A DNA stretch of 37,710 bases from Brumimicrobium sp964346075. Its GTDB lineage: Bacteria > Bacteroidota > Bacteroidia > Flavobacteriales_D > Crocinitomicaceae. The notes below the pieces were generated by a model. The model ran no database searches. It was not told the origin of the DNA and saw only the letters and a list, made by a program, of their open reading frames with translations. Position numbers and translations under genes: made by a program. Location of the stretch: positions 1 to 37,710 of the forward strand of contig CAYFTH010000017.1 in the NCBI GenBank assembly GCA_964346075.1. The letters run 5' to 3'. Shown here piece after piece: positions 7,858-16,810 of this stretch (its first letter is position 1; the number at the start of each line of letters is the position of its first letter).

Positions 7858-7891
7858 AAAAGGTGCGGCTTGGTCTGCACCTTTTGTTTTT
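7858..7891 (+). terminator. recA terminator
   Basis: A perfect 9-bp stem (AAAAGGTGC, 7858-7866, with GCACCTTTT, 7877-7885) around a 10-base loop, followed by GTTTTT. It begins 15 bases after the recA stop. Confidence 0.85.
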
Positions 7892-8116
7892 AACCGACGA
7901 TACAAGACTACTTTCAATAGTCGGAAACTTAAAATTAATCCGTTGCAGCAACTCAGGTTCTTCGTAGAGCATATACAACTGTATTACTCTAAAGCTAAGG
8001 ATTGTTTTTCAAAGCCACTTGTTGGTCAACATACCGCTTAGAAATTCCATATATTGCTGAATATTTTAACATATCAGGCAACATTTTGATTATCGAAACG
8101 TTTCACCTTCACTAAT

Positions 8117-8905
8117 ATGAATAAATGGGGAGTAATAGGATGTGGTTGGCTCGGTTTGCCATTTGCGAAAGCACTTGTTTCGCAGGGAGCGCATGTTATT
8201 GGTACAACAGCTTCTAACGCTAAAATACCGTTGCTCGAATCTCATAATATTCATCCCAAACTATTGAAGCAACAAGACTTCTTTAAGGATTGGGAAGCGT
8301 TACCAACGCTGGACTATGTCCTTCTCAACATTCCTCCGAGTCAATTTAAAGATTCCTACGCCAAAGCTATGTCAAACATCGTTGAACAATTGGATCAAAA
8401 CTGCAAACTGATATTTATTAGTTCAACTTCTGTTTATCCGAATAATGGTGCGATCGTTCATGAAAAATCACCAGCTTCAGGAACGAATCGAAATGGTCCG
8501 TATGTGGCGCAGGCAGAAAAAGCCCTGCGTACTGTTAATCCCGATCATACTACCATACTGCGTTTGGCAGGTCTTGTCGGGGGTGACCGCCATCCTGCAA
8601 AATTCATGCAAGGGAGGGACATCGGAGGGGCCAACAACCCTGTCAACCTCGTTCATCGATCAGATTGTTTAACTGCAATAAATGCCGTTCATCAAAAAAA
8701 TTGCTGGGGTGAAACAGTCAACATTTGCGCATCTGATCATCCCAAGAAAAAAGTATATTATAAACACGCAGCTGAATCACTAAATCTCGATACAATAAGC
8801 TTCAATACATCTCCTCAGTCATACAAAATTGTTAGTAATCAGCACTCCAAATCTTTACTTGACATGGAATATAAATATGATTCACCATTTGATTTTCCGA
8901 TATAA
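8117..8905 (+). CDS. YeeZ-like NAD(P)-binding SDR family protein
   Basis: 262-aa protein with an N-terminal Rossmann motif G-C-G-W-L-G-L-P, characteristic of YeeZ-like atypical SDR proteins. The central strand I-F-I-S-S-T-S-V-Y-P and the following P-Y-V-A-Q-A-E-K-A-L helix replace the usual Y-x3-K catalytic pair, as is common in this subgroup. Later motifs (R-L-A-G-L-V-G-G-D-R-H-P, N-L-V-H-R-S-D, and N-I-C-A-S-D-H-P) match the extended SDR fold. The substrate is unknown. It stands 274 bp after recA and 36 bp before a secreted surface protein, without visible operon logic. Confidence 0.8.
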   Translation: MNKWGVIGCGWLGLPFAKALVSQGAHVIGTTASNAKIPLLESHNIHPKLLKQQDFFKDWEALPTLDYVLLNIPPSQFKDSYAKAMSNIVEQLDQNCKLIFISSTSVYPNNGAIVHEKSPASGTNRNGPYVAQAEKALRTVNPDHTTILRLAGLVGGDRHPAKFMQGRDIGGANNPVNLVHRSDCLTAINAVHQKNCWGETVNICASDHPKKKVYYKHAAESLNLDTISFNTSPQSYKIVSNQHSKSLLDMEYKYDSPFDFPI

Positions 8906-8941
8906 TATGGTGGAAGGGTTGATTATGGTTAAATTTGAAAT

Positions 8942-11113
8942 ATGTTCTTGAAAAAATTGATTTACATCTCAATTATTTTTCTGGCTTTCACATCGAGAGC
9001 AGAGCACATTGTTGGTGGAGAGATTTTTTATGACTGTTTGGGCAACAATCAGTATCGCGTCATTATTAAAGTCTATCGCGATTGCAACAGCACAGGCGCC
9101 GACTATGACTCTCCGTTGAATTTAGGTGTTTTCCGCAACTCAGATAACTCGCTTTACAACAACTTTTCAGTTGCTTATCCAGGCAGCGATGTATTGCCCG
9201 TTACGTTCAACAATCCTTGCGTAACGCCTCCCAACGACATTTGTGTTCAAGAAGCTATTTACGCTAAAGTAATTTCGCTCCCTGATAATCCTCAGGGTTA
9301 CAAATTAGTTTATGAACGCTGTTGTCGAGGTCCGGGTATCGTGAACTTAACCAATCCTGACGCTGAAGGGTTAACACTTACTGCAACTATTCCAGGGACT
9401 AACTCTGGCATCAATTGCAATAGTAGTCCTCGATTTGACAACTATCCACCGCTCTTATTGTGTAACAATGAAGAGTTGATTTTCGACCACGCAGCTACTG
9501 ACCCCGACGGTGATGTCATCGAATATGAACTTTGCACACCTTTTCATGGAGGTTCGCAGGCTACTCCCATGCCAAGCCCGCCGAATAATCCACCTTACAA
9601 TAATATCAATTGGGAAAATGGATTCTCGGCGACACAGCCCTTCGGAAACAATGGGCCTATTAATTTGGACCCCAATACTGGTTTACTTACCGCTTCTCCA
9701 TCAATGATTGGGAAATTCGTGGTCGGTGTGTGCGCTAAAGAATACCGTAATGGGAATCTCATCAGCGTAACTCGCCGCGACTTTTTGTTTACTGTTTTTA
9801 ATTGTGATATATCCACCGATGCTGACATTGTCCCCCAGGAAGAATTATCGAGCTTCAATAGTTATTGTGACGGATTAACCATTGACTTTGAGAATGAAAG
9901 TTATGGGGGTACCAATTATCAATGGCATTTTGGAGACCCCGCTAATCCAGGTCCGAATAGCACAGCTTACGAACCTAGCTACACGTATCCGGGAGAGGGC
10001 GTATATAATGTTATGTTGGTGGTGAATCCCGGGTGGTCTTGCACCGATACAGCCTACCGAACTTTCGAAGTATACGAACCTCTAAATGTGTTCTTCGATG
10101 CGCCCGATGCACAATGTATTACCTCAAACAATTTCAATTTTGAAGGTGAGGGTGATTATGGTACGGGAGCCACATTCTCCTGGAATTTCGGCGCATATGC
10201 AAACCCTTCCAATGCAGCGACAGAAGATGTATCAGGAGTTGTATTTGATTCTTCAGGCTATCGGGAAGTTACCTACGAAGTAGATTGGAACGTTTGCAAT
10301 GAAAGCCATACGGATTCCGTTCTGGTCTATCGCGAACCTACCATTAATTTTGGGATTGAGCCGGGCTTATACTGCGCTCCATTCCAAGCCGAGTTTATTG
10401 ACAGTAGTGCCGCTGATGCCCCCATTGACTATTTTTGGGATTTTGGCGATGGCGCCACATCCACTGCATCAGACCCCGTACATATTTATGACACACCTGG
10501 TCTTTACGATGTGAGCCTCAATATTCAAGTAACGGAAGGTTGTATAGCAGACCTCACGCTCAACAAACCGGGCCTCATTGAGGTTTTTCCAGCACCAATC
10601 GCTGGATTCTCAGTCTCTCCGGAAGAAACCGATGCCTTTAACACAGAGATTTCTATAATGGATGAAAGTATCGACAGTCAAGGATCTTTTATCTACCAAT
10701 TAAATGATTCAGTAGATACTACACAGCGCAATTTGACCTATCACTTTTTATCAGGTGGGTATCACTACCCCTATCAAGTGGTAAAGAATCAATACGGGTG
10801 TGTAGATACTGCAGTACGAGAGATTTATGTTGAACCTCAGACCACCTTTTATATCCCCAATGCCTTTACACCAAATCGCGATGGCTCCAATGAAAGGTTC
10901 TTACCCGTCATTTTTGATGTTTCAGAATATGAGTTTAGAATTTTCAATCGTTGGGGAGAACAAATTTTTTATTCCACCAACCCCAACGTGGGATGGAATG
11001 GAACCATCGATGGCAATTTCGCTCCGGACGGTGTTTACATCTGGCAATTGCGATTCAGGGATCATCGCTCCATCTATGAAGAGCATACTGGCCATTTCAC
11101 CCTTATACGCTAA
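8942..11113 (+). CDS. PKD-repeat surface protein with T9SS type B (CHU_C) sorting domain
   Basis: Secreted or cell-surface protein of 723 aa. A signal peptide covers about residues 1-20. A cysteine-rich N-terminal region follows, then PKD-like beta-sandwich repeats near residues 305-378, 390-465 and 476-550. The third has the clearest signature, F-W-D-F-G-D-G. From about residue 634 to the end lies the gliding motility-associated C-terminal domain, with I-P-N-A-F-T-P-N-x-D-G, I-F-N-R-W-G and P-D-G-V-Y-I-W. In Bacteroidota this domain sends cargo through the type IX secretion system and attaches it to the surface. Role is probably adhesion or matrix; no enzymatic domain is visible. Its last 11 bases overlap the 3' end of hemW on the other strand. 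Confidence 0.9.
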   Translation: MFLKKLIYISIIFLAFTSRAEHIVGGEIFYDCLGNNQYRVIIKVYRDCNSTGADYDSPLNLGVFRNSDNSLYNNFSVAYPGSDVLPVTFNNPCVTPPNDICVQEAIYAKVISLPDNPQGYKLVYERCCRGPGIVNLTNPDAEGLTLTATIPGTNSGINCNSSPRFDNYPPLLLCNNEELIFDHAATDPDGDVIEYELCTPFHGGSQATPMPSPPNNPPYNNINWENGFSATQPFGNNGPINLDPNTGLLTASPSMIGKFVVGVCAKEYRNGNLISVTRRDFLFTVFNCDISTDADIVPQEELSSFNSYCDGLTIDFENESYGGTNYQWHFGDPANPGPNSTAYEPSYTYPGEGVYNVMLVVNPGWSCTDTAYRTFEVYEPLNVFFDAPDAQCITSNNFNFEGEGDYGTGATFSWNFGAYANPSNAATEDVSGVVFDSSGYREVTYEVDWNVCNESHTDSVLVYREPTINFGIEPGLYCAPFQAEFIDSSAADAPIDYFWDFGDGATSTASDPVHIYDTPGLYDVSLNIQVTEGCIADLTLNKPGLIEVFPAPIAGFSVSPEETDAFNTEISIMDESIDSQGSFIYQLNDSVDTTQRNLTYHFLSGGYHYPYQVVKNQYGCVDTAVREIYVEPQTTFYIPNAFTPNRDGSNERFLPVIFDVSEYEFRIFNRWGEQIFYSTNPNVGWNGTIDGNFAPDGVYIWQLRFRDHRSIYEEHTGHFTLIR

Positions 11114-12239
11114 TTGAATCGCTCAGGAAAAGTGTTGCGGAAATGTGATCTGCTTGTAGTTTTCCTGTGTCTGTCAGGTATATGGTATTTCCTTTGCGCT
11201 CTAGAAGTGAGTAATCCTCAAAAATATTGAGTTCTCGCATAAAAGACGGAGGAATATCATGTATGTTCTGTAACTTTTCTAAAGAGACCCCCCATTTTGT
11301 TCTCATCCCCGTCATGACCAGCTCGTTAAATTGATCTACTAACGTCAACTCCTCACAAGAATAGGCACACGTATCGCTGGTAATCTTTTTAATGTAGTCG
11401 CGGTTATTGGCGACATTCCATTTGCGTGATGTGCCGTTGAAAGAATGTGCCGAGGGTCCAATCCCTAAATAATGCTTGCCGCACCAATAATTGGAATTAT
11501 GAATGGAATAATTGGATTTTCGAGCAAAATTTGAAATTTCATACTGCTCATAGCCAGATGAAGATAACTCTTTTAAAAGTATTTCGAATTGACGAGATTG
11601 GGTTTCCTCCGAAGTGGCAGAGACTCGACCTTTTTTAATCCAATTTGCAAGCGCTGTCTTATCCTCAATGGTAAGACAATAAGCTGAAATATGTTCGGGC
11701 GCAAGCTTTAAAAGTTGTTCAATATTCGCACGCCAATCGTCATTCGTTCTATTGGGCAATCCATACATAAGATCTACAGTCAGGTCAAACCCGTAATGTT
11801 GAGCGAGTTGAATGGCTGCTGTTGATTCTTGGGGTGAATGAGCGCGATTCATCCATTCAAGATCTTCAGAACGAAACGACTGAACACCCAGACTTAGTCG
11901 CGAAACTCCAACGTTTTTTAACGTATTCAGCAATTCATGTGTAACGTCATCGGGATTCACTTCAAAAGTAAATTCTTTGACATGTTGAGTCGGATAAAAA
12001 GCGTCCACTGTTTCCAAAATACTACAAAGTTCTTCTTCATCCAGCAAAGACGGTGTACCACCACCAAAATATATCGTTTCAATGGGTTGCTCCTTCAAAT
12101 ACCCTCGTTCATTTTCGAGTTCCTTGCACATCGCCTTAATTAAGGATTTTCGATAAGATGAAAAAGTAGTGCTAAAGTGAAAGTCACAATAGGAACAAGC
12201 CTGCTTACAAAAAGGAACATGAATGTAAATACCCGCCAT
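11103..12239 (-). CDS. hemW: Radical SAM heme chaperone HemW
   Basis: Radical SAM protein of 378 aa, related to oxygen-independent coproporphyrinogen III oxidase but belonging to the HemW heme chaperone group. The iron-sulfur cluster ligands are C11-x3-C15-x2-C18, followed by D-F. The further cysteine found after this motif in true HemN is absent. A G-G-G-T-P-S motif, the L-S-L-G-V-Q-S-F strand and the G-L-P-N strand are in place, and the C-terminal HemN_C domain follows. HemW carries heme to respiratory enzymes at the membrane. The gene faces the helicase gene upstream and overlaps the 3' end of the surface protein gene. Its -7 box lies four bases before ATG, so the mRNA may be leaderless. 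Confidence 0.94.
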   Translation of the reverse strand: MAGIYIHVPFCKQACSYCDFHFSTTFSSYRKSLIKAMCKELENERGYLKEQPIETIYFGGGTPSLLDEEELCSILETVDAFYPTQHVKEFTFEVNPDDVTHELLNTLKNVGVSRLSLGVQSFRSEDLEWMNRAHSPQESTAAIQLAQHYGFDLTVDLMYGLPNRTNDDWRANIEQLLKLAPEHISAYCLTIEDKTALANWIKKGRVSATSEETQSRQFEILLKELSSSGYEQYEISNFARKSNYSIHNSNYWCGKHYLGIGPSAHSFNGTSRKWNVANNRDYIKKITSDTCAYSCEELTLVDQFNELVMTGMRTKWGVSLEKLQNIHDIPPSFMRELNIFEDYSLLERKGNTIYLTDTGKLQADHISATLFLSDSISV

Positions 12240-12243
12240 AGGA

Positions 12244-12251
12244 CAAAACTA
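12244..12251 (-). promoter_or_regulatory. -7 box of hemW
   Basis: On the minus strand TAGTTTTG (12251 to 12244) matches TAnnTTTG exactly. The ATG is at 12239, so transcription would start at or next to the start codon. No TTG is evident at -33; that place holds the palindrome at 12265-12278. Confidence 0.5.
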
Positions 12252-12264
12252 CGATTTGTTTCCT

Positions 12265-12278
12265 ACATTTATAAATGT
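12265..12278. promoter_or_regulatory. 14-bp perfect palindrome in the hemW/helicase divergent region
   Basis: ACATTTATAAATGT is fully symmetrical. It lies 13 bases upstream of the hemW -7 box, where an activator or repressor would act. It is AT-rich, and a chance origin cannot be excluded. Confidence 0.35.
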
Positions 12279-12376
12279 TTTCATTCGAGTCAACTATTTT
12301 TTTTATCAGATAGGGTTAATTCGAAAGTATTTTTATAAATTCAATGTAAATGCACGAAATTTAAATTGTAAGAATT

Positions 12377-14656
12377 ATGAACAAAACAACCACAACCCAA
12401 TCACCTGCTGAATTTACAAAGAAGTTCATCAATGAAACCAATCGTTCTGTTTTTCTGACCGGAAAAGCTGGAACGGGTAAAACAACATTACTCAAAAAAA
12501 TAATTGACGCTACACATAAAAACACGGTGGTTGTTGCTCCGACCGGAATAGCAGCACTCAACGCCGGTGGTGTTACGATCCATTCGTTCTTTCAGCTACC
12601 TTTTGGAAGTTTTTTACCTACAGATGAGCATCCTCCTTTTATCTCTGACCGCACACAAGTACACACCAAGGCAACCCTCATGCGCAACTTTCGGATGAAT
12701 CAACAGCGAAAAGCAATCATTCGAAATCTCGAGTTACTTATTATTGACGAAGTCAGCATGCTCCGAGCTGATATTCTGGATGCCATGGACCATGTATTGA
12801 GAAAAGTCAGAAGAAATAATACTCCTTTTGGTGGAGTTCAACTCCTTTATATTGGAGATTTACTACAACTTCCGCCTATCGTTAAACGCGAAGAAAAAGA
12901 AGTGCTTAAAAAATTTTATCAGGGTCATTTTTTCTTCCATGCAAAAGCCGTAAAGGAACGTCCACCACTCTACATTGAATTGGATAAAATCCATCGTCAG
13001 GATGATAAGAGTTTTATTGAAATTTTGAACCATTTGCGCAATAATTTTGTATCTGACAGTGATGTTGAAGTTTTAAATCAATATGTGAAACCAAAATTTG
13101 ACTCTACAGAACATGAAGGGTTTATCACCTTAACGACACACAACAGGAAGGCGGAAGAAATGAACGCCGACTCACTCGCCGCATTGAAGGACAAAACATA
13201 TAAATATAGTGCTGAAGTCACAGGGGATTTTCCCTCTCATATGTTTCCGCTTGCTGATACACTGCATCTGAAGGTAGGTGCTCAAGTCATGTTTGTCAAG
13301 AATGACATATCCTATGAAAAACAATTTTACAATGGGAAAATTGGACGTGTATCCAAACTAAGTCAGGAAGCCATTCACGTTCATTTTCCTGAAGAAAATT
13401 TAACTATCGAAGTAGAAAAATACGAATGGGAAAATGTAAAGTATTCACTCGATGAAAAATCTGGTGAAATACAAGAAGAAGTGAAAGGAACGTTCGTTCA
13501 TTTTCCAATCAAATTGGCATGGGCCATAACTGTACATAAAAGTCAGGGATTAACCTTTGAGAAAGCGGTTCTTGATTTGAATAAAGTGTTCGCCCCTGGT
13601 CAGGCTTATGTTGCCCTTTCACGACTCCGTTCATTGAAAGGGTTGGTCTTACTCAACCCCATTCGTTTGAACGGTTTAAGTAATAACCAGCACGTTGAGG
13701 ACTATGCTCAAAATAAGGCTTCGACGAATGATCTTGCAGAGCAGCTGGAAACGAGCACAATATTGTTCTTAAATGAAAAATTAGCCGAAGCTTTTAACTG
13801 GGATCAAACTGTAAGTAAATGGTTAGCTCTTGAACACGCTCATAAAAATGCCAGTGAACGCTCGGAAATGGGTAAAAATACTGAATGGTTTAGCAGACAA
13901 GTTCAGTTATTACTCCAAACACTCGAGCCTGCGCGCAAATTTCGCAATCAATTATTTCGTATGTGTCAACCAACGACCTTTGATATTGATGCCGTATATG
14001 AACGAGTCGAGGCCGCCTATCAATATTTTATAAAATTTTTGGAGCCTGTCTTTCGGGAAAACTTAAAACAATTACTCCTACTCGGAACAAAAACAGGAAC
14101 TAAACAATATGTTGAAGAATTAGCTGAACTTGATGAACAAATCACGACAGTGATTCTGGATTTGAAAAAAGCTAGAGCCCTTTGTGATCAGATGGCCCGT
14201 GGCAATGACCTCACCAAAGAAACTGTTTGGAATGAGCAGGTCAGAAATTTCAAAGTGGCAAAAATACAAGTGGTCAAAGATGAAATTCGCCGGGAAAACC
14301 CCGATGTAAAGCAGTTAAATAATACTGTAGTCGATAACAAAAAGGCAAAATCAAAAAAGAAATCGAAAAAATCCACCTATGAAAAAACCTTCGGGTTATT
14401 TCAAAAAGGCTGGAATGCTCAAGAAATAGCAGACCAACGGAGCTTGACCGTCAGTACGGTAAACCGCCATTTCTCTAAACTTATCAAAGATGAAAAGGTC
14501 GCAATAGAAGAGGTACTCGATGAACAAAAATTACAATACCTCAAAGATGAATTGGGCTCGGAAATAGAAGGGCCGCTCGGAGAAATAAAGGAAAAGCTGA
14601 AAAGTGACGTTTCCTGGGATGACCTGCATTTATATCATGCCAGCTTACTCATTTAG
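12377..14656 (+). CDS. PIF1/RecD2-type DNA helicase with C-terminal HTH domain
   Basis: Superfamily 1B helicase of 759 aa. Walker A is G29-K-A-G-T-G-K35-T-T and Walker B is L-L-I-I-D124-E125-V-S-M. The UvrD_C_2-like motif A-I-T-V-H-K-S-Q-G-L-T-F near residues 379-390 and the A-Y-V-A-L-S-R motif complete the motor. The second half is helical. A lysine-rich linker at about 653-666 leads to a helix-turn-helix domain of the HTH_40 type (about 667-715) with I-A-D-Q-R-S-L-T-V-S-T-V-N-R-H-F. This combination is common in Bacteroidota. It probably unwinds DNA 5' to 3' in replication or repair; the HTH would add DNA binding. Its end overlaps the M28 peptidase gene by 12 bp. Confidence 0.9.
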   Translation: MNKTTTTQSPAEFTKKFINETNRSVFLTGKAGTGKTTLLKKIIDATHKNTVVVAPTGIAALNAGGVTIHSFFQLPFGSFLPTDEHPPFISDRTQVHTKATLMRNFRMNQQRKAIIRNLELLIIDEVSMLRADILDAMDHVLRKVRRNNTPFGGVQLLYIGDLLQLPPIVKREEKEVLKKFYQGHFFFHAKAVKERPPLYIELDKIHRQDDKSFIEILNHLRNNFVSDSDVEVLNQYVKPKFDSTEHEGFITLTTHNRKAEEMNADSLAALKDKTYKYSAEVTGDFPSHMFPLADTLHLKVGAQVMFVKNDISYEKQFYNGKIGRVSKLSQEAIHVHFPEENLTIEVEKYEWENVKYSLDEKSGEIQEEVKGTFVHFPIKLAWAITVHKSQGLTFEKAVLDLNKVFAPGQAYVALSRLRSLKGLVLLNPIRLNGLSNNQHVEDYAQNKASTNDLAEQLETSTILFLNEKLAEAFNWDQTVSKWLALEHAHKNASERSEMGKNTEWFSRQVQLLLQTLEPARKFRNQLFRMCQPTTFDIDAVYERVEAAYQYFIKFLEPVFRENLKQLLLLGTKTGTKQYVEELAELDEQITTVILDLKKARALCDQMARGNDLTKETVWNEQVRNFKVAKIQVVKDEIRRENPDVKQLNNTVVDNKKAKSKKKSKKSTYEKTFGLFQKGWNAQEIADQRSLTVSTVNRHFSKLIKDEKVAIEEVLDEQKLQYLKDELGSEIEGPLGEIKEKLKSDVSWDDLHLYHASLLI

Positions 14657-15931
14657 TTCGTCCATATGACGCACAAACTTTGACAACAATGTTACGATAT
14701 CTTTATAAGCCGAAAAACTGAGCTCCTCATAAGTATCGTGCACGTCATGATAATGTTTATTTTTTCCCATGGTATAGATAAAAAAGCTGGGAACACCTTT
14801 CTTATGAAAATAATAATGATCACTGTTGGCGGTTTCACCTCGTGCTTTGATGGTTTTTAAATGGTTATCATTGAGTGATTTTAATTGGGAAAATGCCGCT
14901 GTGTGCACTTTACCGTTCACGGCAGTAATACCGTCTTCCCCACTCCCCATAATATCCAGGTTCAACAAAAATTGAATGTCTTCGAAGTCCAATGCGGTGT
15001 TCTCCACGAAATACTTGGATCCCAGCAATCCCGCCTCTTCACCAGCAAAAGCAATGAACACGAGGTTATAATCACAAGGATTTTCTACAAAATGGTCAGC
15101 TAAAGAAATCAACATGGCCGTACCGCTAGCATTATCATTAGCCCCTGGAAAATAAGTACTTCTATTGGTACCCATCCCGCCCAAATGATCATAATGTGCA
15201 GTAAAAACAACCGTTTTCGCATCATCATTGGCAGCAGGCAAATAACCGACCACATTCTGACTCGTAAAATCCTCGATAAAACTGGCGTCAACTTGAAACG
15301 CAATGGTATCTTCAAACGCAATTTCAGCAGCTTTGACGATCATAATGGCATGGTCATATTGATATCTCCCCACTGACCAGGTAAATTTTTGCTGTGTTGT
15401 GAAGATCACATGTCCAACTTTGGCAAGCCCCTGGAGTTCACGCATCAATTTATTCTCGGTTTTTGGATCTGCTCCATTCAAATCGACAAAAAAAGTATTC
15501 GCCCGATCGGAACGCACTTCCTTAATAGCATTGCGTAAAAGTGCCTTGTCTGAAACGACTGAAGTATCCAGGTAAACGGCTTTGACCTTTCCGCGTCCCT
15601 GTCCGGAAGCACTGGCTACGATAAAATCTTCACCTGTTTTCAGTGTGCGCCCATTAACGGTCAACGAAACGGTATCCCGAAAAGAATTAACACTATGGTT
15701 GAACGGCTGCAAATAGGACGAATCTTCTAAAAATGGTTGTAACCCACTCGATTCAAATTCACGAGCAAGAAAGCGTGCTGCTTTATTAACGCCGTTGTTT
15801 ACATATCCGCGACCGTAAAGTGAATCGCTGCAAAGAACTTCTGTGACCCTTCTCGCTTTCTGAATTTGAGCATCAACATTCCCACAGATAAAGATCGAAA
15901 TGATTATAAAAAAAAGGCTACGCATCTGCAT
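14645..15931 (-). CDS. Secreted M28 family zinc metallopeptidase
   Basis: Exported aminopeptidase-like protein of 428 aa. The signal peptide covers about residues 1-21, ending D-A-Q. The M28 catalytic domain occupies about residues 225-425. Probable zinc ligands are H246 (A-H-Y-D), D266 (G-A-N-D-N), E299 with the catalytic E298 (G-E-E-A-G), D326 (N-L-D-I-M-G) and H395 (Y-H-D-V-H-D-T). Residues 85-215 form an inserted region that may be a PA-like domain. It acts outside the cytoplasm on peptides or peptide-like substrates. Its start overlaps the end of the upstream hypothetical gene by 14 bp, so the two are translated together. Confidence 0.92.
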   Translation of the reverse strand: MQMRSLFFIIISIFICGNVDAQIQKARRVTEVLCSDSLYGRGYVNNGVNKAARFLAREFESSGLQPFLEDSSYLQPFNHSVNSFRDTVSLTVNGRTLKTGEDFIVASASGQGRGKVKAVYLDTSVVSDKALLRNAIKEVRSDRANTFFVDLNGADPKTENKLMRELQGLAKVGHVIFTTQQKFTWSVGRYQYDHAIMIVKAAEIAFEDTIAFQVDASFIEDFTSQNVVGYLPAANDDAKTVVFTAHYDHLGGMGTNRSTYFPGANDNASGTAMLISLADHFVENPCDYNLVFIAFAGEEAGLLGSKYFVENTALDFEDIQFLLNLDIMGSGEDGITAVNGKVHTAAFSQLKSLNDNHLKTIKARGETANSDHYYFHKKGVPSFFIYTMGKNKHYHDVHDTYEELSFSAYKDIVTLLSKFVRHMDELNE

Positions 15932-16712
15932 ATCTTCTGCTTATTAGTTTTACGAACTCTTCCACTGAGCTATTTTCCTCGTCCCATTCATATTTAGTAG
16001 CGATCTGACTTAACAACTGATGTGCCTCTTTATTGGATGCTAGCTGATCGAGGGTCGAGAGGTATTCATTAAAAACCTCATGATTCCCATCAAATAGTTC
16101 CGAAATAAATTGTAATTTATCGTTCAGACCAATTGCTCCTTTCAGAGAGCCTATTTTTGAAGCCCCCAGTTGATCGGAAAGGGTGCTTTTATGTAACCCC
16201 ATGAAATGTTCATAAAACGATTTAGTCTCATCCTGATGCTTCCCGGGAAGATCATTTGTTGAAGTTGCTATTTTCGACTGCTCGGTTGTGTTTTCCTCTT
16301 TTTCATCAGTATCTTCAGCTGAAACTGCCGGATCTTGACCTTCCTTAAAGGTACCTCCAGCGGGAGGATTATCCTGTTGAACTGGATTTTTATCAGGTGA
16401 TTCAGGAACTGGAGAAGGCGATTCGTCAAATTGGTCATCTCCAGTAAAATCAAATTTAATCGCTCCAGAATCGGTTTCGTTATCTAACTTTTCCGCTTTA
16501 GGCTGCTCAGGAGTTGGTGCTGATTGGTCTTTTCTGTTGTAAACATTTTCTTCTTTTGCTTTATAGTGCAAAATAACAGCACGTTCGTAGAGTTTTCGTG
16601 ATAAGTTTTCAAACTCCTGAAGTTCTTGAGCGTTCAGATGATCCTCATCGAGTCTTTCACTCAATTCTTTTAATCGCTTCGTAATTGTTTGATGTGTGTT
16701 GAATGTACCCAT
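15918..16712 (-). CDS. Hypothetical protein, acidic disordered middle, conserved C-terminus
   Basis: Protein of 264 aa, no signal peptide or TM segment. Residues about 1-55 are helical and charged, likely a coiled coil. Residues about 60-165 are rich in P, D, E, S and T and probably disordered. The last 90 residues form a compact helical region with S-K-I-G-S-L-K-G-A-I-G-L-N-D-K-L and F-I-S-E-L-F-D-G-N. This C-terminal pattern recurs in hypothetical proteins of Bacteroidota; I know no function. The open frame reaches 16760, but there it crosses the hppD terminator, and the ATG at 16712 opens the charged helix directly. Cotranslated with the M28 peptidase. Confidence 0.75.
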   Translation of the reverse strand: MGTFNTHQTITKRLKELSERLDEDHLNAQELQEFENLSRKLYERAVILHYKAKEENVYNRKDQSAPTPEQPKAEKLDNETDSGAIKFDFTGDDQFDESPSPVPESPDKNPVQQDNPPAGGTFKEGQDPAVSAEDTDEKEENTTEQSKIATSTNDLPGKHQDETKSFYEHFMGLHKSTLSDQLGASKIGSLKGAIGLNDKLQFISELFDGNHEVFNEYLSTLDQLASNKEAHQLLSQIATKYEWDEENSSVEEFVKLISRRYADA

Positions 16713-16746
16713 AATGTTTTCTCGTTGTGAGCATTCAAAGGTAAGC

Positions 16747-16788
16747 AAAAATGAAAACACCTCCTCTCAAATATGAAAGAAGGTGTTT
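16747..16788 (-). terminator. Terminator after hppD
   Basis: On the minus strand an 8-bp stem (AAACACCT and AGGTGTTT; plus positions 16781-16788 and 16755-16762) with an 18-base loop, followed by TCATTTTTG. It separates the hmgA-hppD unit from the hypothetical-M28 unit. The large loop makes it weaker than the recA terminator. Confidence 0.6.
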
Positions 16789-16810
16789 GCAAGGCTTAAA
16801 GCGTCAATTA

